From contig NZ_CP097463.1 of NCBI RefSeq assembly GCF_027247405.1, positions 186,001-250,000 of the forward strand: a stretch of DNA of 64,000 nt, given 5' to 3'. A program made the position numbers and the translations under genes. The notes under the pieces were generated by a model. That model searched no databases. It was given only the letters and a program-made list of their open reading frames with translations, and had not been told where the DNA came from. Below are positions 26,109-36,320 of this stretch, one piece after another; the stretch's first letter is position 1; each line of letters begins with the position of its first letter. The stretch is from Jatrophihabitans cynanchi. GTDB taxonomy: Bacteria; Actinomycetota; Actinomycetes; Mycobacteriales; Jatrophihabitantaceae.

Positions 26109-26734
26109 GCGCATCCCGAACCTCCCGAATCCGTCAGGTGGGCGTAGTGGACGAAGACCCGACCGCCGGCCGGCCTGCCGAGGCCGAGCAGCCCAAACCA
26201 GAGGTGTTCGGCAGGGCGATCGCCAGCCTTACCGGTACCCGGGTGCGCCCGGAGGTGCGCGTCGAGCCGCTGCGCCCGCCGCAGCGGCTGGCGCCGTACA
26301 GCTACGCGATCTCGGCCGACGTGCGCGCGGCCGACGGCGCCGAGCTGGCCACCGGCCGGCTGGTGCTGCTGCATGACCCTGACGGCCACGAAGCCTGGGA
26401 CGGCGTGCTGCGGCTGGTCGCGTACGCCTCGGCCGAGCTGGACTCGCAGATGGGCGTCGACCCGATGCTGCCCGCCGTCGGCTGGAGCTGGCTGACCGGT
26501 GCCCTGGACGAGCGCGGTGCCGCCTATCGCGCTGCCGGCGGCACCGTGACGCAGACCACGTCCACCCGGTTCGGCGACCTCGCCGGGCCGCGCACCACCG
26601 TCGAGCTGGAGTTGCGCGCCTCGTGGACCGCGGACACCGACGACATGTCCGCCCACCTGAGCGCGTTCGTCGACCTGCTGTGCACTGCTGCGGGCCTGCC
26701 GCCCGAAGGCGTGACGATCCTGTCCCCCAGCTGA
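26105..26734 (+). CDS. DUF3000 domain-containing protein
   Basis: Protein of 209 residues from the GTG that overlaps the preceding stop; shorter starts at later GTGs (near 26142 and 26149) are possible. The conserved core is [37 protein letters not shown] and [33 protein letters not shown], diagnostic for DUF3000, an actinobacterial family of unknown function. It sits as usual between hemE and the RNase D gene, which starts 1 nt after its stop. Confidence 0.88.
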   Translation: MSASRTSRIRQVGVVDEDPTAGRPAEAEQPKPEVFGRAIASLTGTRVRPEVRVEPLRPPQRLAPYSYAISADVRAADGAELATGRLVLLHDPDGHEAWDGVLRLVAYASAELDSQMGVDPMLPAVGWSWLTGALDERGAAYRAAGGTVTQTTSTRFGDLAGPRTTVELELRASWTADTDDMSAHLSAFVDLLCTAAGLPPEGVTILSPS

Positions 26735-26735
26735 C

Positions 26736-27995
26736 GTGGACGAGACCCAGCCGACCGAACCGGAATTGCCGCTGCTACGTGAACCCGCCGACGGCGTGCC
26801 GGAACCGCTCACGACCAGCGCACAGCTGAGCGCGCTCGTCGACGCGGTGGGCGCGGGCACCGGACCGGTCGCCCTGGACGCCGAGCGCGCCTCCGGTTAC
26901 CGCTACAGCCAGCGCGCCTACCTCGTCCAGCTGCGCCGCGCAGGCGCAGGCACCGCGTTGATCGACCCGATCGAGCTGCCCGCCCTGAGCGGGCTCAGCG
27001 CCGCGATCGGGGACGGCGAATGGATCCTGCACGCGGCGAACCAGGATCTGCCGTGCCTGGCCGAGCTGGGGATGCGCCCGGCCGCGCTGTTCGACACCGA
27101 GCTGGCCGGTCGGCTGCTCGGTGACGAGCGGGTCGCGTTGGGAACCATGGTGGAGCAGCACCTTGGCGTGCGGCTGGAGAAGGGGCACTCCGCGGCCGAC
27201 TGGTCCACTCGCCCGCTGCCGCACGACTGGCTGGTGTACGCCGCGCTGGACGTCGAGCTGCTGGTCGAGCTGCGCGACGTGCTGGCCGGACTGCTCGCCG
27301 CCGCCGGCAAGAGCGAGTGGGCGCGCCAGGAGTTCGAGGCGGTCCGGCTGGCGCCCGCTGCCGGGCCACGGGTCGAACCGTGGCGACGGCTCTCCGGCAT
27401 CCACAAGGTGCGCGACCGGCGCCAGCTCGCCGTGGCCCGCGCGCTGTGGGAAGCGCGGGACAGCTACGCGGCGCAGCGGGACGTGGCGCCCGGACGGGTG
27501 CTGCCGGACGCCGCGATCGTCGAGGCCGCGCGCACGCTGCCGGCGACCAGTGCGGCGCTGGCCGGCCTGTCGGTGTTCGGCGGGCCGCGGCAGCGCCGTC
27601 AGCTGGGCCGCTGGTTCGGCGCCGTCCAGGCCGGCCGCGAGCTGCCCGAGCGGCAACTGCCCACGGTCACCGGGGTGTCCACCGATCCGGTCCCGCCCGC
27701 GTCGCGCTGGCGCGACCGTGACCCGATTGCGGCCGCCCGGCTGGTGGCCTGCCGCGACGTGGTCGCCACGCTGGCCGAGCAGCACACCGTCCTGGCCCAG
27801 AACCTGCTCGCGTCCGACGTGGTGCGCCGGCTCGCCTGGGAGCCGCCCACGCCCGACGAGCCATCCGTCCGGAGCCGGCTCGCCGAACTGGGCGCCCGGC
27901 CGTGGCAGGTGGAGCTGACCGCCGCCGCGCTGACCGCAGCACTCGACGTCCCGCAGACCACCGCTTCCCGGCCGGGGCCAGACGTGGAAATGTAG
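26736..27995 (+). CDS. rnd: ribonuclease D (3'-5' exoribonuclease)
   Basis: Protein of 419 residues. DEDD-type exonuclease domain (about 20-200): [22 protein letters not shown] supplies Asp/Glu, [16 protein letters not shown] the second Asp, and [13 protein letters not shown] the Tyr-x3-Asp. An HRDC domain follows (about 220-300, [25 protein letters not shown]). RNase D trims tRNA precursors and other structured RNAs. The GTG start lies directly after DUF3000, so the pair is co-transcribed. M. tuberculosis has the same pair upstream of dxs1. Confidence 0.93.
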   Translation: MDETQPTEPELPLLREPADGVPEPLTTSAQLSALVDAVGAGTGPVALDAERASGYRYSQRAYLVQLRRAGAGTALIDPIELPALSGLSAAIGDGEWILHAANQDLPCLAELGMRPAALFDTELAGRLLGDERVALGTMVEQHLGVRLEKGHSAADWSTRPLPHDWLVYAALDVELLVELRDVLAGLLAAAGKSEWARQEFEAVRLAPAAGPRVEPWRRLSGIHKVRDRRQLAVARALWEARDSYAAQRDVAPGRVLPDAAIVEAARTLPATSAALAGLSVFGGPRQRRQLGRWFGAVQAGRELPERQLPTVTGVSTDPVPPASRWRDRDPIAAARLVACRDVVATLAEQHTVLAQNLLASDVVRRLAWEPPTPDEPSVRSRLAELGARPWQVELTAAALTAALDVPQTTASRPGPDVEM

Positions 27996-28032
27996 CCGCA
28001 TTCGGCACAACTCCCCTCTTGGAGGCACACCT

Positions 28033-28899
28033 GTGAAGACCACGCTCAGCAGGCTGTTGGGGGCGCACCCGATGCGCACGCTCGGCATCGCCGGCGCCGC
28101 AGTCGTGACCACCCTCGCCCTCGTCGCGCCCAGCACGGCGCTGGCGCACAACCGGGACCACGGCCGCGGCGCCGTCCCACCGCCGCCGGCGAACCCGACC
28201 AGCGCGAACCAGATCCAGAACATCGACCAGGTGCGTACCGCCATCAAGGCCTACTACGGCGACACCATCACCGACCAGGTGGATCCGTACCCGGGCGACA
28301 ACGTCGACAAGAAGTTGCACACCTTCTCGCCGACCGGGGCCTATGCCAAGGAGATGGCCGGCATCGAGCGCGACGCGACGCGCTACCTGAGCAGCGCGAG
28401 CCACCACCGCAGCCGCGCGCAGAAGGCCATCCTGCTGGACGTCGACGACACCACGCTGAACACGTACAACTACGAGATCTACAGCAACTTCGTGTACGAC
28501 CCGACCAGCAACGCGGCGTTCGTCAACGGCGAGGCGTTCCCGGCCACCCCGGGCATGCCGCAGCTGGTGAACTGGGCGGCCGGCCACGGCTACACGGTGT
28601 TCTACCTGACCGGCCGCCCGGGCACCCAACGGGCCGGCACGATCGGCAACCTGGAGAAGGTCGGCTACGACGCCGTCCCGGACAGCAACCTGTACCTGAA
28701 GGACTACGCCGCGGACACCTGGCTGTCCTCGTGCGCGCCGTCCTGCACGACGATTCAGTACAAGTCGCTGACCCGTGCGCACATCGAGTCGATGGGCTAC
28801 GACATCATCGCCAACTTCGGTGACCAGTACAGCGACCTGAGCGGCGGTTACGCCGACCGGACGTTCAAGCTGCCCAACCCGATGTACTACCTGCCGTAA
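28033..28899 (+). CDS. secreted HAD-family acid phosphatase (class B/IIIB type)
   Basis: Protein of 288 residues with a Sec signal peptide (positive MKTTLSRLLGAHPMR, hydrophobic 16-32, cleavage near ALA-HN at 39). HAD motif I is Asp136-x-Asp138-DT (AILLDVDDTTLNTYNYE), motif II VFYLTGRPGT, and motif IV NFGDQYSDL. This matches the secreted acid phosphatase subfamily that includes plant storage-protein homologues, acting on phosphate esters outside the membrane. GGAGG lies 7-8 nt before the GTG. A strong hairpin follows. It may relate to the phosphate/envelope signal of the adjacent two-component genes (inference). Confidence 0.9.
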   Translation: MKTTLSRLLGAHPMRTLGIAGAAVVTTLALVAPSTALAHNRDHGRGAVPPPPANPTSANQIQNIDQVRTAIKAYYGDTITDQVDPYPGDNVDKKLHTFSPTGAYAKEMAGIERDATRYLSSASHHRSRAQKAILLDVDDTTLNTYNYEIYSNFVYDPTSNAAFVNGEAFPATPGMPQLVNWAAGHGYTVFYLTGRPGTQRAGTIGNLEKVGYDAVPDSNLYLKDYAADTWLSSCAPSCTTIQYKSLTRAHIESMGYDIIANFGDQYSDLSGGYADRTFKLPNPMYYLP

Positions 28900-28914
28900 C
28901 GCAGCACGGCCGGC

Positions 28915-28947
28915 GGGCCGGTCCGGAGCCTGGCTCCGGGCCGGCCC
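28915..28947. terminator. bidirectional hairpin terminator
   Basis: Arms of 16 nt (28915-28930 and 28932-28947) pair with one G-U and only one unpaired base between, so the tip opens in practice. It sits between the convergent phosphatase and histidine-kinase genes. No T-run; actinobacterial terminators often lack one. Confidence 0.75.
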
Positions 28948-28968
28948 GTTCCGCTTCCCGGTGGCTGT

Positions 28969-30165
28969 TCAGGCCGCGGCGTCTGCCGACGTGGTCGCAT
29001 CCGTGCGGTGGCCCGGCTGGGACACCCGCGGCAGCTCGATGCGGATGGCCAGGCCACCGAACGGCGGCGCGGCCGCCTGCAGCCGGCCGTGGTGCGCGTC
29101 GACGATGAGCCGCACGATCGCCAGGCCCAGGCCGGCGCCCCGGGTAGCGGTGCGCACCCGGCCACCGCGCCGGAACGGCTCGAACAGCGTGTCCACGTCG
29201 GCGGCCGCGATCACCGGCCCGCCGTTGGACACGTGCAGCCAGACCCGCTCGGCGGTCTGCCCGGTGGTGACGCGCAGCCAGCCGTCCGGGACGTTGTGCC
29301 GGATCGCGTTCTCGACCAGGTTGCCGATCAGCCGCTCCAGCAGCCGCGGATCGCCGATGGCCGCGGCGGGCTCGATGTCCGATTCGATCTTGACGCCCTT
29401 CGCCGCGGCCTCGGCCTGCACGCCGTCCAGCACGCTCGGGACGAGCGCGGCGAGGTCAACGGTCTCGCGGACCTCCAGCTCACCCCGCTCGACCGCCTGC
29501 AGCCGGGCGAGGGTCAGCAGCGAGGCGACCAGCCGCTGCGCCCGCTCGGTCGCCTGCGCGAGCACCTCACCCATGCGGCGCAGCTCGGCCACGTCCGCGT
29601 CGGGGTCGGCGAGGGTGACCTCCAGCTCGGTCCGCATCACCGACAGCGGTGTGCGCAGCTCGTGCGAGGCGTTCGCGACGAAAAGCCGCTGGCTGTCGAA
29701 CGCGGCGTCGAGGCGGCCGAGCATCTCGTCGAACGTGTCGGCCAGCTCCCGCAGCTCGTCGTCCGGCCCGCCCAGGTTGATCCGCTGGTCCAGGTTCTCG
29801 GTGGACAGCTGCTTGGCGGTGGCGGTGAGCTTGGCGATCGGGCGCAGCGCCTGCTTGGCCAGCAGGTAGCCGCCGGTGGTGCCGACCACCACGATGATGC
29901 CGAAGTAGATCAGCCCGGTGTGCAGCAGGTAGTCGACCGCCTGGTGCTGCGCGTCCTTGCCGAGCGCGGTGGGGTCGATGTGCTGGACGGCGCCCGTCTC
30001 GTCCCGGATGGTGACGTCGCCGAGAGTGTTGAAGAACGGCAGCCGGGCGATCGAGCGGTTGAGCAGGACGATCGAGGTGAACAGCAGCGAGACGCCGACG
30101 AGAAGCACGAGTCCGCCGTAGAGCAACGCCATACGGATCCGCAGCGTCGGGCGGAAGAGCCTCAC
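28969..30165 (-). CDS. sensor histidine kinase, OmpR-partner type
   Basis: Protein of 398 residues. Membrane helices at 12-35 and 82-104 flank a short extracellular domain of about 45 residues. Then come HAMP (105-155), HisKA with His168 in VANASHELRTPLSVMR, and HATPase with LIGNLVENAIRHNVPDG and RGAGLGLAIVRLIVDAHHG. It would sense an envelope signal and phosphorylate the regulator whose gene overlaps its GTG. Neither signal nor targets are evident. The nearest non-regulatory gene is the secreted phosphatase, which is convergent. Confidence 0.92.
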   Translation of the reverse strand: MRLFRPTLRIRMALLYGGLVLLVGVSLLFTSIVLLNRSIARLPFFNTLGDVTIRDETGAVQHIDPTALGKDAQHQAVDYLLHTGLIYFGIIVVVGTTGGYLLAKQALRPIAKLTATAKQLSTENLDQRINLGGPDDELRELADTFDEMLGRLDAAFDSQRLFVANASHELRTPLSVMRTELEVTLADPDADVAELRRMGEVLAQATERAQRLVASLLTLARLQAVERGELEVRETVDLAALVPSVLDGVQAEAAAKGVKIESDIEPAAAIGDPRLLERLIGNLVENAIRHNVPDGWLRVTTGQTAERVWLHVSNGGPVIAAADVDTLFEPFRRGGRVRTATRGAGLGLAIVRLIVDAHHGRLQAAAPPFGGLAIRIELPRVSQPGHRTDATTSADAAA

Positions 30166-30863
30166 GAGGCGGTCCCGGCTCCTCCGTCCACCCCGCCCAG
30201 GGCTGCCGGATCGATGCGATAGCCCGATCCGACCACGGTGTCGATGATCGGTGGCTCGCCGAGCTTGCGGCGCAGCGTCATCATCGTGACCCGGACGGTC
30301 GTGGTGAACGGATCAGCGTTCTCGTCCCAGACGCGATCGAGCAACTCCTCGCTGCTGACCACGGCGCCCTGGGCCATCAGCAGGGTCTCCAGGACCCCGA
30401 ACTCCTTGCGGGTCAGCTCGATCAGCTCGCCGCCGCGGGTGACCGTGCGCTTGGCCGAGTCCAGCTCGATGTCGGCCGCCGACATGACCGGCGGCGCGGC
30501 CGGCGTGGTGCGCCGCCCGAGCGCCCGCACCCGGGCGACCAGCTCGGCGAAGGCGAACGGCTTGGGCAGGTAGTCGTCGGCACCGAGCGCGAGCCCCTGC
30601 ACCTTGTCCTCCACCGTGCCGCTCGCGGTGAGCATCATGACCCGGGTCAGCACGCCCTCGTCGGTGAGCCGGCGGCAGATCTCGTCGCCGGACATGCCGG
30701 GCAGGTCGCGGTCGAGCACCACGACGTCGTACCGGGTGAGCGCGGCCTTGCGATAGCCGTCGTCCCCGTCGGTCGCGACGTCGACCGCCATGCCCTCACG
30801 GCGCAGCCCGCGGGCAACCGCCTCCGCGAGCTGTACTTCGTCCTCTACGACGAGGATCCGCAT
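30162..30863 (-). CDS. OmpR/PhoB-family response regulator
   Basis: Protein of 233 residues. The receiver domain has Glu7/Asp8 (VVEDE), phospho-acceptor Asp51 in VVVLDRDLPGMSG, Thr in MLTAS and Lys in YLPKPFAFAEL. The winged-helix DNA-binding domain (about 130-225) has ELTRKEFGVLETLL and TTVRVTMMTLRRKLGEPPIIDTVVGSGYRI. The ATG at 30863 was chosen because MRILVVEDE is the canonical start; an upstream extension is not receiver-like. Its stop overlaps the kinase GTG (GTGA). The upstream dxs ends 32 nt before it, so read-through from dxs is possible. Confidence 0.93.
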   Translation of the reverse strand: MRILVVEDEVQLAEAVARGLRREGMAVDVATDGDDGYRKAALTRYDVVVLDRDLPGMSGDEICRRLTDEGVLTRVMMLTASGTVEDKVQGLALGADDYLPKPFAFAELVARVRALGRRTTPAAPPVMSAADIELDSAKRTVTRGGELIELTRKEFGVLETLLMAQGAVVSSEELLDRVWDENADPFTTTVRVTMMTLRRKLGEPPIIDTVVGSGYRIDPAALGGVDGGAGTAS

Positions 30864-30894
30864 CTGCCCTGCCTCCCGGCCCGTTCCAGCTTCA

Positions 30895-32847
30895 TCATCC
30901 GCCGTCGGCCTCGCCTGCGCGACGCATGGCCGGCAGGTCTGCTCCCGGCTCGCTACCAGGTGAAACGACAACAGCCCATTCCACGATGCGCCGCCCGAGA
31001 TCGGGCACGGTCAGCCCGGCCCACGTGCGGACATCCGACACTGTCCCATGCGCGGGGAATTCGTGGGGGACGCCGAGCTGGCGAGTCGGCACGTCGACCC
31101 CCGCGGCGGACAGGTGCTGCGCGATGCGCGCGCCCACCCCGCCGTCGACCACGCCGTCCTCGACGGTCACCACGAGCGCGGCCCGGGCGGCGAGCTCGAC
31201 GAGCGCCGGGTCGACCGGCATCACCCAGCGCGGGTCGACCACGCGCACGCTGAAGCCGGCCCGGCGTACCGCGCCGCACGCTTCGAGCACGTCGCGCGCG
31301 ACCGCGCCGACGGCGACCGCTAGCACGTCGACGGGGCCTTCGGCAGCGGCTTCGGCGAGCACGTCCACCCCGCCGACCCGGCGTAGCGCAGGCACCGACT
31401 CGACCAGCGGCGTCTTCGGGAACCGCACCACCGTGGGACCGCCGGACCAGCTGACCGCCTCGGCCAGCTCGGCCCGCAGGCTCGGCTCGTCCCGCGGCGC
31501 GGCCAGCCGCAGCCCAGGGACCACGCCCAGGATCGCCAGGTCCCACACGCCGTTGTGGCTCGGCCCGTCGTCGCCGGTGATGCCGGCCCGGTCGAGCACC
31601 ACGGTCACCGGCAGGCGGTGCAGGGCCACGTCCATCAACAGTTGGTCGAACGCCCGGTTCAGGAACGTGGCGTACACGGCCACCACCGGATGCAGCCCAC
31701 CGGATGCGAGGCCGGCGGCGGAGGTCAGCGCGTGCTGCTCGGCGATGCCGACGTCGTACCAGCGGTCCGGGAAGCGCCGTGCGAACGCGCCCAGGCCGGT
31801 CGGCTCGCACATGGCGGCCGTGATCGCCACCACGTCGTCGCGCTCCTCGCCCAGGCGCACCAGCTCGTCGCCGAACACCGACGTCCAGGTGCGACCGGCG
31901 CCGGTGCGCGGCACGCCGGTTGCCGGGTCGAAGCCGCGCGACTGGTGCATCTGGTCGGCCTCGTCGTTCTCGGCCGGGGCGTAGCCGAAGCCCTTGCGGG
32001 TCACGCAGTGCACGATCACCGGACCGCCGTCGGCGCTGTAGCCGCGGGCCAGCCGCAGCGCGTACTCGAGCGCTGCCAGGTCGTGCCCGTCCACCGGTCC
32101 GACGTACTTCAGGCCGAGGTCCTCGAACAGTCCTTGCGGCGCGAGCAGATCCTTCACGCCGCGCTTGACGCCGTGCAGCGCGTCGTACAAGGCGCTGCCG
32201 ACGACGGGTGTGCGGTCCAGGGCGCCCTTGACCCGCCCGAGCGCGCGCTCGTAACCCGGCCGCAGCCGCAGCCCGGCCAGCCGGTCGGCCAGCCCACCGG
32301 TGGTGGGCGAGTAGGACCGGCCGTTGTCGTTCACCACGATGATCACCGGCCGGTCGGAGGCCGCGATGTTGTTCAGCGCCTCCCAGGCCATCCCCCCGGT
32401 CAACGCGCCGTCGCCGACCACCGCGACGACCGGGCGGCGCTCGCCGCGCACCTGGAACGCCTTCGCCAGCCCGTCGGCGTAGCTCAGCGCGGTGGAGGCG
32501 TGCGAGTTCTCGATCCAGTCGTGCTCGCTCTCGGCGCGGCTCGGGTAGCCGGACAGGCCGCCGGTGCGGCGCAACGTCGGCATCCTTTCGGCGCGGCCGG
32601 TGAGGATCTTGTGGACGTACGCCTGGTGGCCGACGTCGAACAGGATCGGTTCGGTGGGCGAGTCGAAGGTGCGGTGCAGCGCGATCGTGAGTTCGACCGC
32701 GCCCAGGTTCGGCCCCAGGTGGCCGCCGTTGGTGGCAACGGTCTGCACCAGCAGGTCGCGGATCTCGGCCGCGAGAAGGGTCAGCTCGTCCTGGCCGAGG
32801 GCACGCAGATCCTGTGGTCCGCCGATCCGTCCGAGCACGCTGGTCAC
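30895..32847 (-). CDS. dxs: 1-deoxy-D-xylulose-5-phosphate synthase, housekeeping-locus copy
   Basis: Protein of 650 residues, same family and motifs as the copy at 7968-9896 ([17 protein letters not shown]...[31 protein letters not shown]). Its position between RNase D and the TrmA-type methylase equals that of dxs1 in M. tuberculosis, so this is taken as the ancestral housekeeping copy. The C-terminal 20 residues are a Gly/Glu/Arg-rich tail unlike the other copy. Coding DNA is nearly identical to the other copy over several patches, one of 57 nt (32344-32400 versus 9390-9446). Confidence 0.95.
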   Translation of the reverse strand: MTSVLGRIGGPQDLRALGQDELTLLAAEIRDLLVQTVATNGGHLGPNLGAVELTIALHRTFDSPTEPILFDVGHQAYVHKILTGRAERMPTLRRTGGLSGYPSRAESEHDWIENSHASTALSYADGLAKAFQVRGERRPVVAVVGDGALTGGMAWEALNNIAASDRPVIIVVNDNGRSYSPTTGGLADRLAGLRLRPGYERALGRVKGALDRTPVVGSALYDALHGVKRGVKDLLAPQGLFEDLGLKYVGPVDGHDLAALEYALRLARGYSADGGPVIVHCVTRKGFGYAPAENDEADQMHQSRGFDPATGVPRTGAGRTWTSVFGDELVRLGEERDDVVAITAAMCEPTGLGAFARRFPDRWYDVGIAEQHALTSAAGLASGGLHPVVAVYATFLNRAFDQLLMDVALHRLPVTVVLDRAGITGDDGPSHNGVWDLAILGVVPGLRLAAPRDEPSLRAELAEAVSWSGGPTVVRFPKTPLVESVPALRRVGGVDVLAEAAAEGPVDVLAVAVGAVARDVLEACGAVRRAGFSVRVVDPRWVMPVDPALVELAARAALVVTVEDGVVDGGVGARIAQHLSAAGVDVPTRQLGVPHEFPAHGTVSDVRTWAGLTVPDLGRRIVEWAVVVSPGSEPGADLPAMRRAGEADGG

Positions 32848-32856
32848 CGCGCCAGC

Positions 32857-34155
32857 CTACGGGCTGGGCCTCGCGGCGTCGGCCCGCACCACGCTCCCGT
32901 CGCCGGGTTCGAGCTGGCCGCCGGGTTCTAGCTGGGCGACACACTCGACGTGGTGGGTCATCGGGAACGCGTCGAAGGCGCGCAGCCCGCTCAGCCGCCA
33001 GCCGAGGTCGCCCGCGGCGGCGACGTCGCGGGCCAGCGCAGCCGGATCGCACGCCACGTACGCGACGGCCCGTGGCGCGAGCGCCAGCAGCGCCGCCATC
33101 ACGTCGTGGCCGGCGCCCGCCCGCGGCGGGTCGAGCACGATGACGTCCGGCCGCTCACCGAGCGCCGCGAGCAGCGCGGCGTCGACCCGGCCGCGGCGCA
33201 CCTGCGCCCACGGCGTTTCGGCGAGGTTCGCGGTGGCGTCCGCGACAGCCCGGGCGGACGACTCGACACCGATCACGCGGCCGCTCGGGCCGACCGCGTC
33301 CGCGAGCGTCGCCGTCAATGCCCCGGCGCCGGCGTACAGGTCCAGGCAGGTCTCGCCGGGTGCCGGGCGGACGGCCTGGAGCACGGCAGCGGCGAAGCTG
33401 GCGGCGGCGGCGGGATGTACCTGCCAGAATCCGGCGGCCGCCACCTCGAACGTCCGCTCCCCCAGCCGATGCGGCAGCACGTCCGGGCCGTCGATGACCT
33501 CGGTCCGGTCCGGCGGCCGGCGCCCGCGCGACTGCCGCCCGGCGCCCGGCCGGTGGCCGATCAGGGTGACCGCACCGTCGTCGCCGCGAGCCACCTCGAT
33601 CCCGGTCAGCCCGGGCCAGGTGCGCGCCAGGGCCGGGCTGTCACCCACGCCGGGCGCTCCGAGCGGGCAGGCCGCCAGCCGTTCGATCTCGCCTGAGCGG
33701 TGCCGGTGCAGCCCGGGCCGGCCGGAACGATCGAGCGCGTAGGTGATCCGGGTGCGCCAGCCGAGCAGCCCCTGCTCGGGCGGCAGCGGCTCGACGGCCG
33801 TGAGCAGCCCGCTCACGTCCAGCCCGGCCAGCCGGGCGAACTGCTCGCGCACGACCGCCGCCTTGAGGTCGCGCTGCGTGGCGGCGTCGGCGTGCTGCCA
33901 GTCGCAGCCGCCGCAGCGCCCCGGGCCGGCGTGCGGGCACGGCGGCGTCACCCGGCCCTGGGCGGCGGCGAGCACTTCGACGGCGTCGGCGCGCCAGAAC
34001 GACCCGCGCTCCTCGGTGACCGCGGCGCGGACCCGCTCGCCGGGCAGCGCGTGCCGCACGAACACCACCCGGCCCTCGTGCCGCGCCACGCAGTAGCCGC
34101 CGTGCGCCGCGGCGCCGACGTCCAGCACGATCAGCTGATCGGCGGCCTCAGACAC
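32857..34155 (-). CDS. class I SAM RNA uracil-C5 methyltransferase, TrmA/RlmD family
   Basis: Protein of 432 residues. A TRAM-like N-terminus (IVLDVGAAAHGGYCVARHEGRVVFVRHALPGERV) precedes a Cys cluster CPHAGPGRCGGCDWQHAD and the preceding Cys, as in iron-sulfur RlmD. The SAM domain has CLDLYAGAGALTATLAD, VILDPPRAGAGHDVM and VAYVACDPAALARDV (catalytic Cys in CDP; base in HHVECVAQLE). It methylates uridine in rRNA or tRNA; which one is not clear. The GTG at 34155 overlaps the transporter stop by 8 nt. The equivalent M. tuberculosis gene is Rv2689c. Confidence 0.9.
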   Translation of the reverse strand: MSEAADQLIVLDVGAAAHGGYCVARHEGRVVFVRHALPGERVRAAVTEERGSFWRADAVEVLAAAQGRVTPPCPHAGPGRCGGCDWQHADAATQRDLKAAVVREQFARLAGLDVSGLLTAVEPLPPEQGLLGWRTRITYALDRSGRPGLHRHRSGEIERLAACPLGAPGVGDSPALARTWPGLTGIEVARGDDGAVTLIGHRPGAGRQSRGRRPPDRTEVIDGPDVLPHRLGERTFEVAAAGFWQVHPAAAASFAAAVLQAVRPAPGETCLDLYAGAGALTATLADAVGPSGRVIGVESSARAVADATANLAETPWAQVRRGRVDAALLAALGERPDVIVLDPPRAGAGHDVMAALLALAPRAVAYVACDPAALARDVAAAGDLGWRLSGLRAFDAFPMTHHVECVAQLEPGGQLEPGDGSVVRADAARPSP

Positions 34156-36160
34156 GCTGCGGGCTCTGCGGCTTGTCCGGGTCCGGCGGCGCCACACCGA
34201 CCAGGTGCTTCTTCGCGGCTTTGGACGACTCCAACTGCCACGGCACGCTGGTCACCATCACACCGGGCTGGAACAGCAGCCTGCCCTTGAGTCGCAGCGC
34301 CGACTGGTTGTGCAGCAACTGCTCCCACCAGCGGCCCATCACGTACTCCGGGATGAACACGCTCACCAGTTCGCGCGGCCGGTCGGCCCGCAACTGTTTG
34401 ATGTACGCGACGATCGGCTTGGTGATCTCCCGGTACGGCGACTCCAGTACGGTCAGCTTCACCGGCAGGTCGCGCCGCTCCCACTCGGCCAGCAGGGCAC
34501 GCGTCTCCTCGTCGTCGACGTTCACCGTCAGCGCGGTGAGGGTGTCCGGACGGGTGGCACGGGCGTAGGCCAGCGCGCGCATCGTCGGCTTGTGCGCCTT
34601 GGAGACGAGCACCACGACGTGGTTGCGCGAAGGCAGCATGAGCCCCATTTCGTCGCTGACCAACTCGTCGGCCACCCGCTCGTAGTGCTTGTGGATGCCG
34701 CGCATGACCAGGTACAGGATCGGCATCGCGATCAGCACCAGGTAGGCGCCCTTGGTGAACTTGGTGATGATGACGATCACCAGCACCACCCCGGCGAGCG
34801 TCGCCCCGAACGCGTTGATCATCCGCGAGCGCTGCATGCGCCGCCGCTCGGCCGCGTCACGCTCGACCCGCAGCGCCCTGTTCCAGTGCCGCACCATGCC
34901 CGACTGGCCCAGCGTGAACGAGGTGAACACGCCGATGATGTACAGCTGGATCAAGCGCGTGACGTCCGCCTTGTAGATCGCGATCAGCACGCACGCGACG
35001 ATCGCGAGCATCACGATGCCGTTGCTGTAGGCGAGCCGGTCACCGCGGGTCTTCAGTTGGGTGGGAAGGTTCTTGTCCCGAGCCAGGATCGAGCCGAGCA
35101 GCGGGAACCCGTTGAACGCGGTGTTGGCGGCGAGCACCAGGATGAGCGCAGTGGTCGCCTGCACGTAGAAGAACCCTGCCGAATGCGGCCCGCCGAACAC
35201 CGCCCCCGCCACCTGCGCGATCACGGTGCGCTGTGGCGTGTGCTGGCAATCGGGGACACCCACCAGCTGACAACTGTTGCCGGTCGGGTCGGTGATGTGG
35301 ACCTTCGAGATCAGCGCGAGCGCGGTGAGACCGATGAACATCGACAGCGCGATCGCGCCCATCGCCACCAGGGTCAGTTGCGCGTTTCGCGCCTTGGGCG
35401 GCTTGAACGCCGGGACGCCGTTGGCGATCGCCTCGACACCGGTGAGCGCGGTGCAGCCGGAGGAGAACGCGCGCAGCGTGAAGAACATCAGCGCCAGGAA
35501 GCCCAGGTTGCCGTACCCCGCGTGCGCCTCCACGTGGTAGCGCGCGCTCTCGGCCACCGGCGCGTCGCCGAGGATCATCCGCAGCAGGCCGGTGCCGATC
35601 ATGATGAACACGCCGCTGGCAAACAGGTACGTGGGTGCGGCGAAGGCCAGCCCCGCCTCGCGCAGCCCGCGCAGGTTGACCGCCGCGAGCACCGCCACGA
35701 AGGCCAGCGCCATCCACACCCGCCAGTGGTGCAGCGACGGCGCCGCCGAGATGATGTTGTCCACGCCGGAGGACACCGACACCGCGACCGTCATCACGTA
35801 GTCGACGAGCAGTGCGCTCGCGACGACCACGCCCGCCGGCTTGCCGATGTTCTTGGTCGCGACCTCGTAGTCGCCGCCGCCCGTCGGGTAGGCGCGGACC
35901 AGCTGGCGGTAGGACGCGACCACCACCGTCATCAGCACGACGACCGCGCCCGCCACCCACGGCGTCAGGTACAGGTACGCGGTGCCGCCGACGGTGAGGA
36001 CGAGCAGGATCTCCTGCGTCGCGTAGGCGACGCTCGAGAGCGCGTCGCTGGCGAAGATGGGCAGCGCGAGGCGCTTGGCGAGCAGTGAGTGGCCGGCCTG
36101 CTCAGAGCGCACCGGGCTGCCGACGATCAGGCGCTTGAGCACGCGCGTGAACAGTGCCAC
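34148..36160 (-). CDS. APC-superfamily permease
   Basis: Protein of 670 residues with about 12 membrane helices in the first 470 residues and a cytoplasmic C-terminal domain of 170 residues (VVVLVSKAHKPTMRALAYARATRPDTLTALTVNVDDEE) resembling a universal-stress-like fold. GVEAIANGVPAFKPPKARNA is typical of this amino-acid/cation permease group. It is divergent from two TrkA-type potassium-regulatory genes, an arrangement conserved in actinobacteria, so K+ rather than amino-acid transport is plausible (inference). The upstream divergent gap is 160 nt. Confidence 0.87.
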   Translation of the reverse strand: MALFTRVLKRLIVGSPVRSEQAGHSLLAKRLALPIFASDALSSVAYATQEILLVLTVGGTAYLYLTPWVAGAVVVLMTVVVASYRQLVRAYPTGGGDYEVATKNIGKPAGVVVASALLVDYVMTVAVSVSSGVDNIISAAPSLHHWRVWMALAFVAVLAAVNLRGLREAGLAFAAPTYLFASGVFIMIGTGLLRMILGDAPVAESARYHVEAHAGYGNLGFLALMFFTLRAFSSGCTALTGVEAIANGVPAFKPPKARNAQLTLVAMGAIALSMFIGLTALALISKVHITDPTGNSCQLVGVPDCQHTPQRTVIAQVAGAVFGGPHSAGFFYVQATTALILVLAANTAFNGFPLLGSILARDKNLPTQLKTRGDRLAYSNGIVMLAIVACVLIAIYKADVTRLIQLYIIGVFTSFTLGQSGMVRHWNRALRVERDAAERRRMQRSRMINAFGATLAGVVLVIVIITKFTKGAYLVLIAMPILYLVMRGIHKHYERVADELVSDEMGLMLPSRNHVVVLVSKAHKPTMRALAYARATRPDTLTALTVNVDDEETRALLAEWERRDLPVKLTVLESPYREITKPIVAYIKQLRADRPRELVSVFIPEYVMGRWWEQLLHNQSALRLKGRLLFQPGVMVTSVPWQLESSKAAKKHLVGVAPPDPDKPQSPQRV

Positions 36161-36320
36161 GACGGGTCACAATACGGCGCCGCCCGCCGCCTGGTGCGCA
36201 CCCACCGCCCCGCGGTGCGGCGCGTTGTGTACCGTCGGCTCGCTGCGCGATTTCGCCGGGACGATCCGCGCGAGGTGCGTCCGGCCTGGACGCCCGCTGG
36301 GGAAAGGAGATGTGCGCACC

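Noticed and set aside
34205-36088. Long plus-strand frame opposite the APC permease
   Set aside because: The composition (His/Arg/Asp/Gln-rich) is typical of the reverse of a membrane protein; no start signal.
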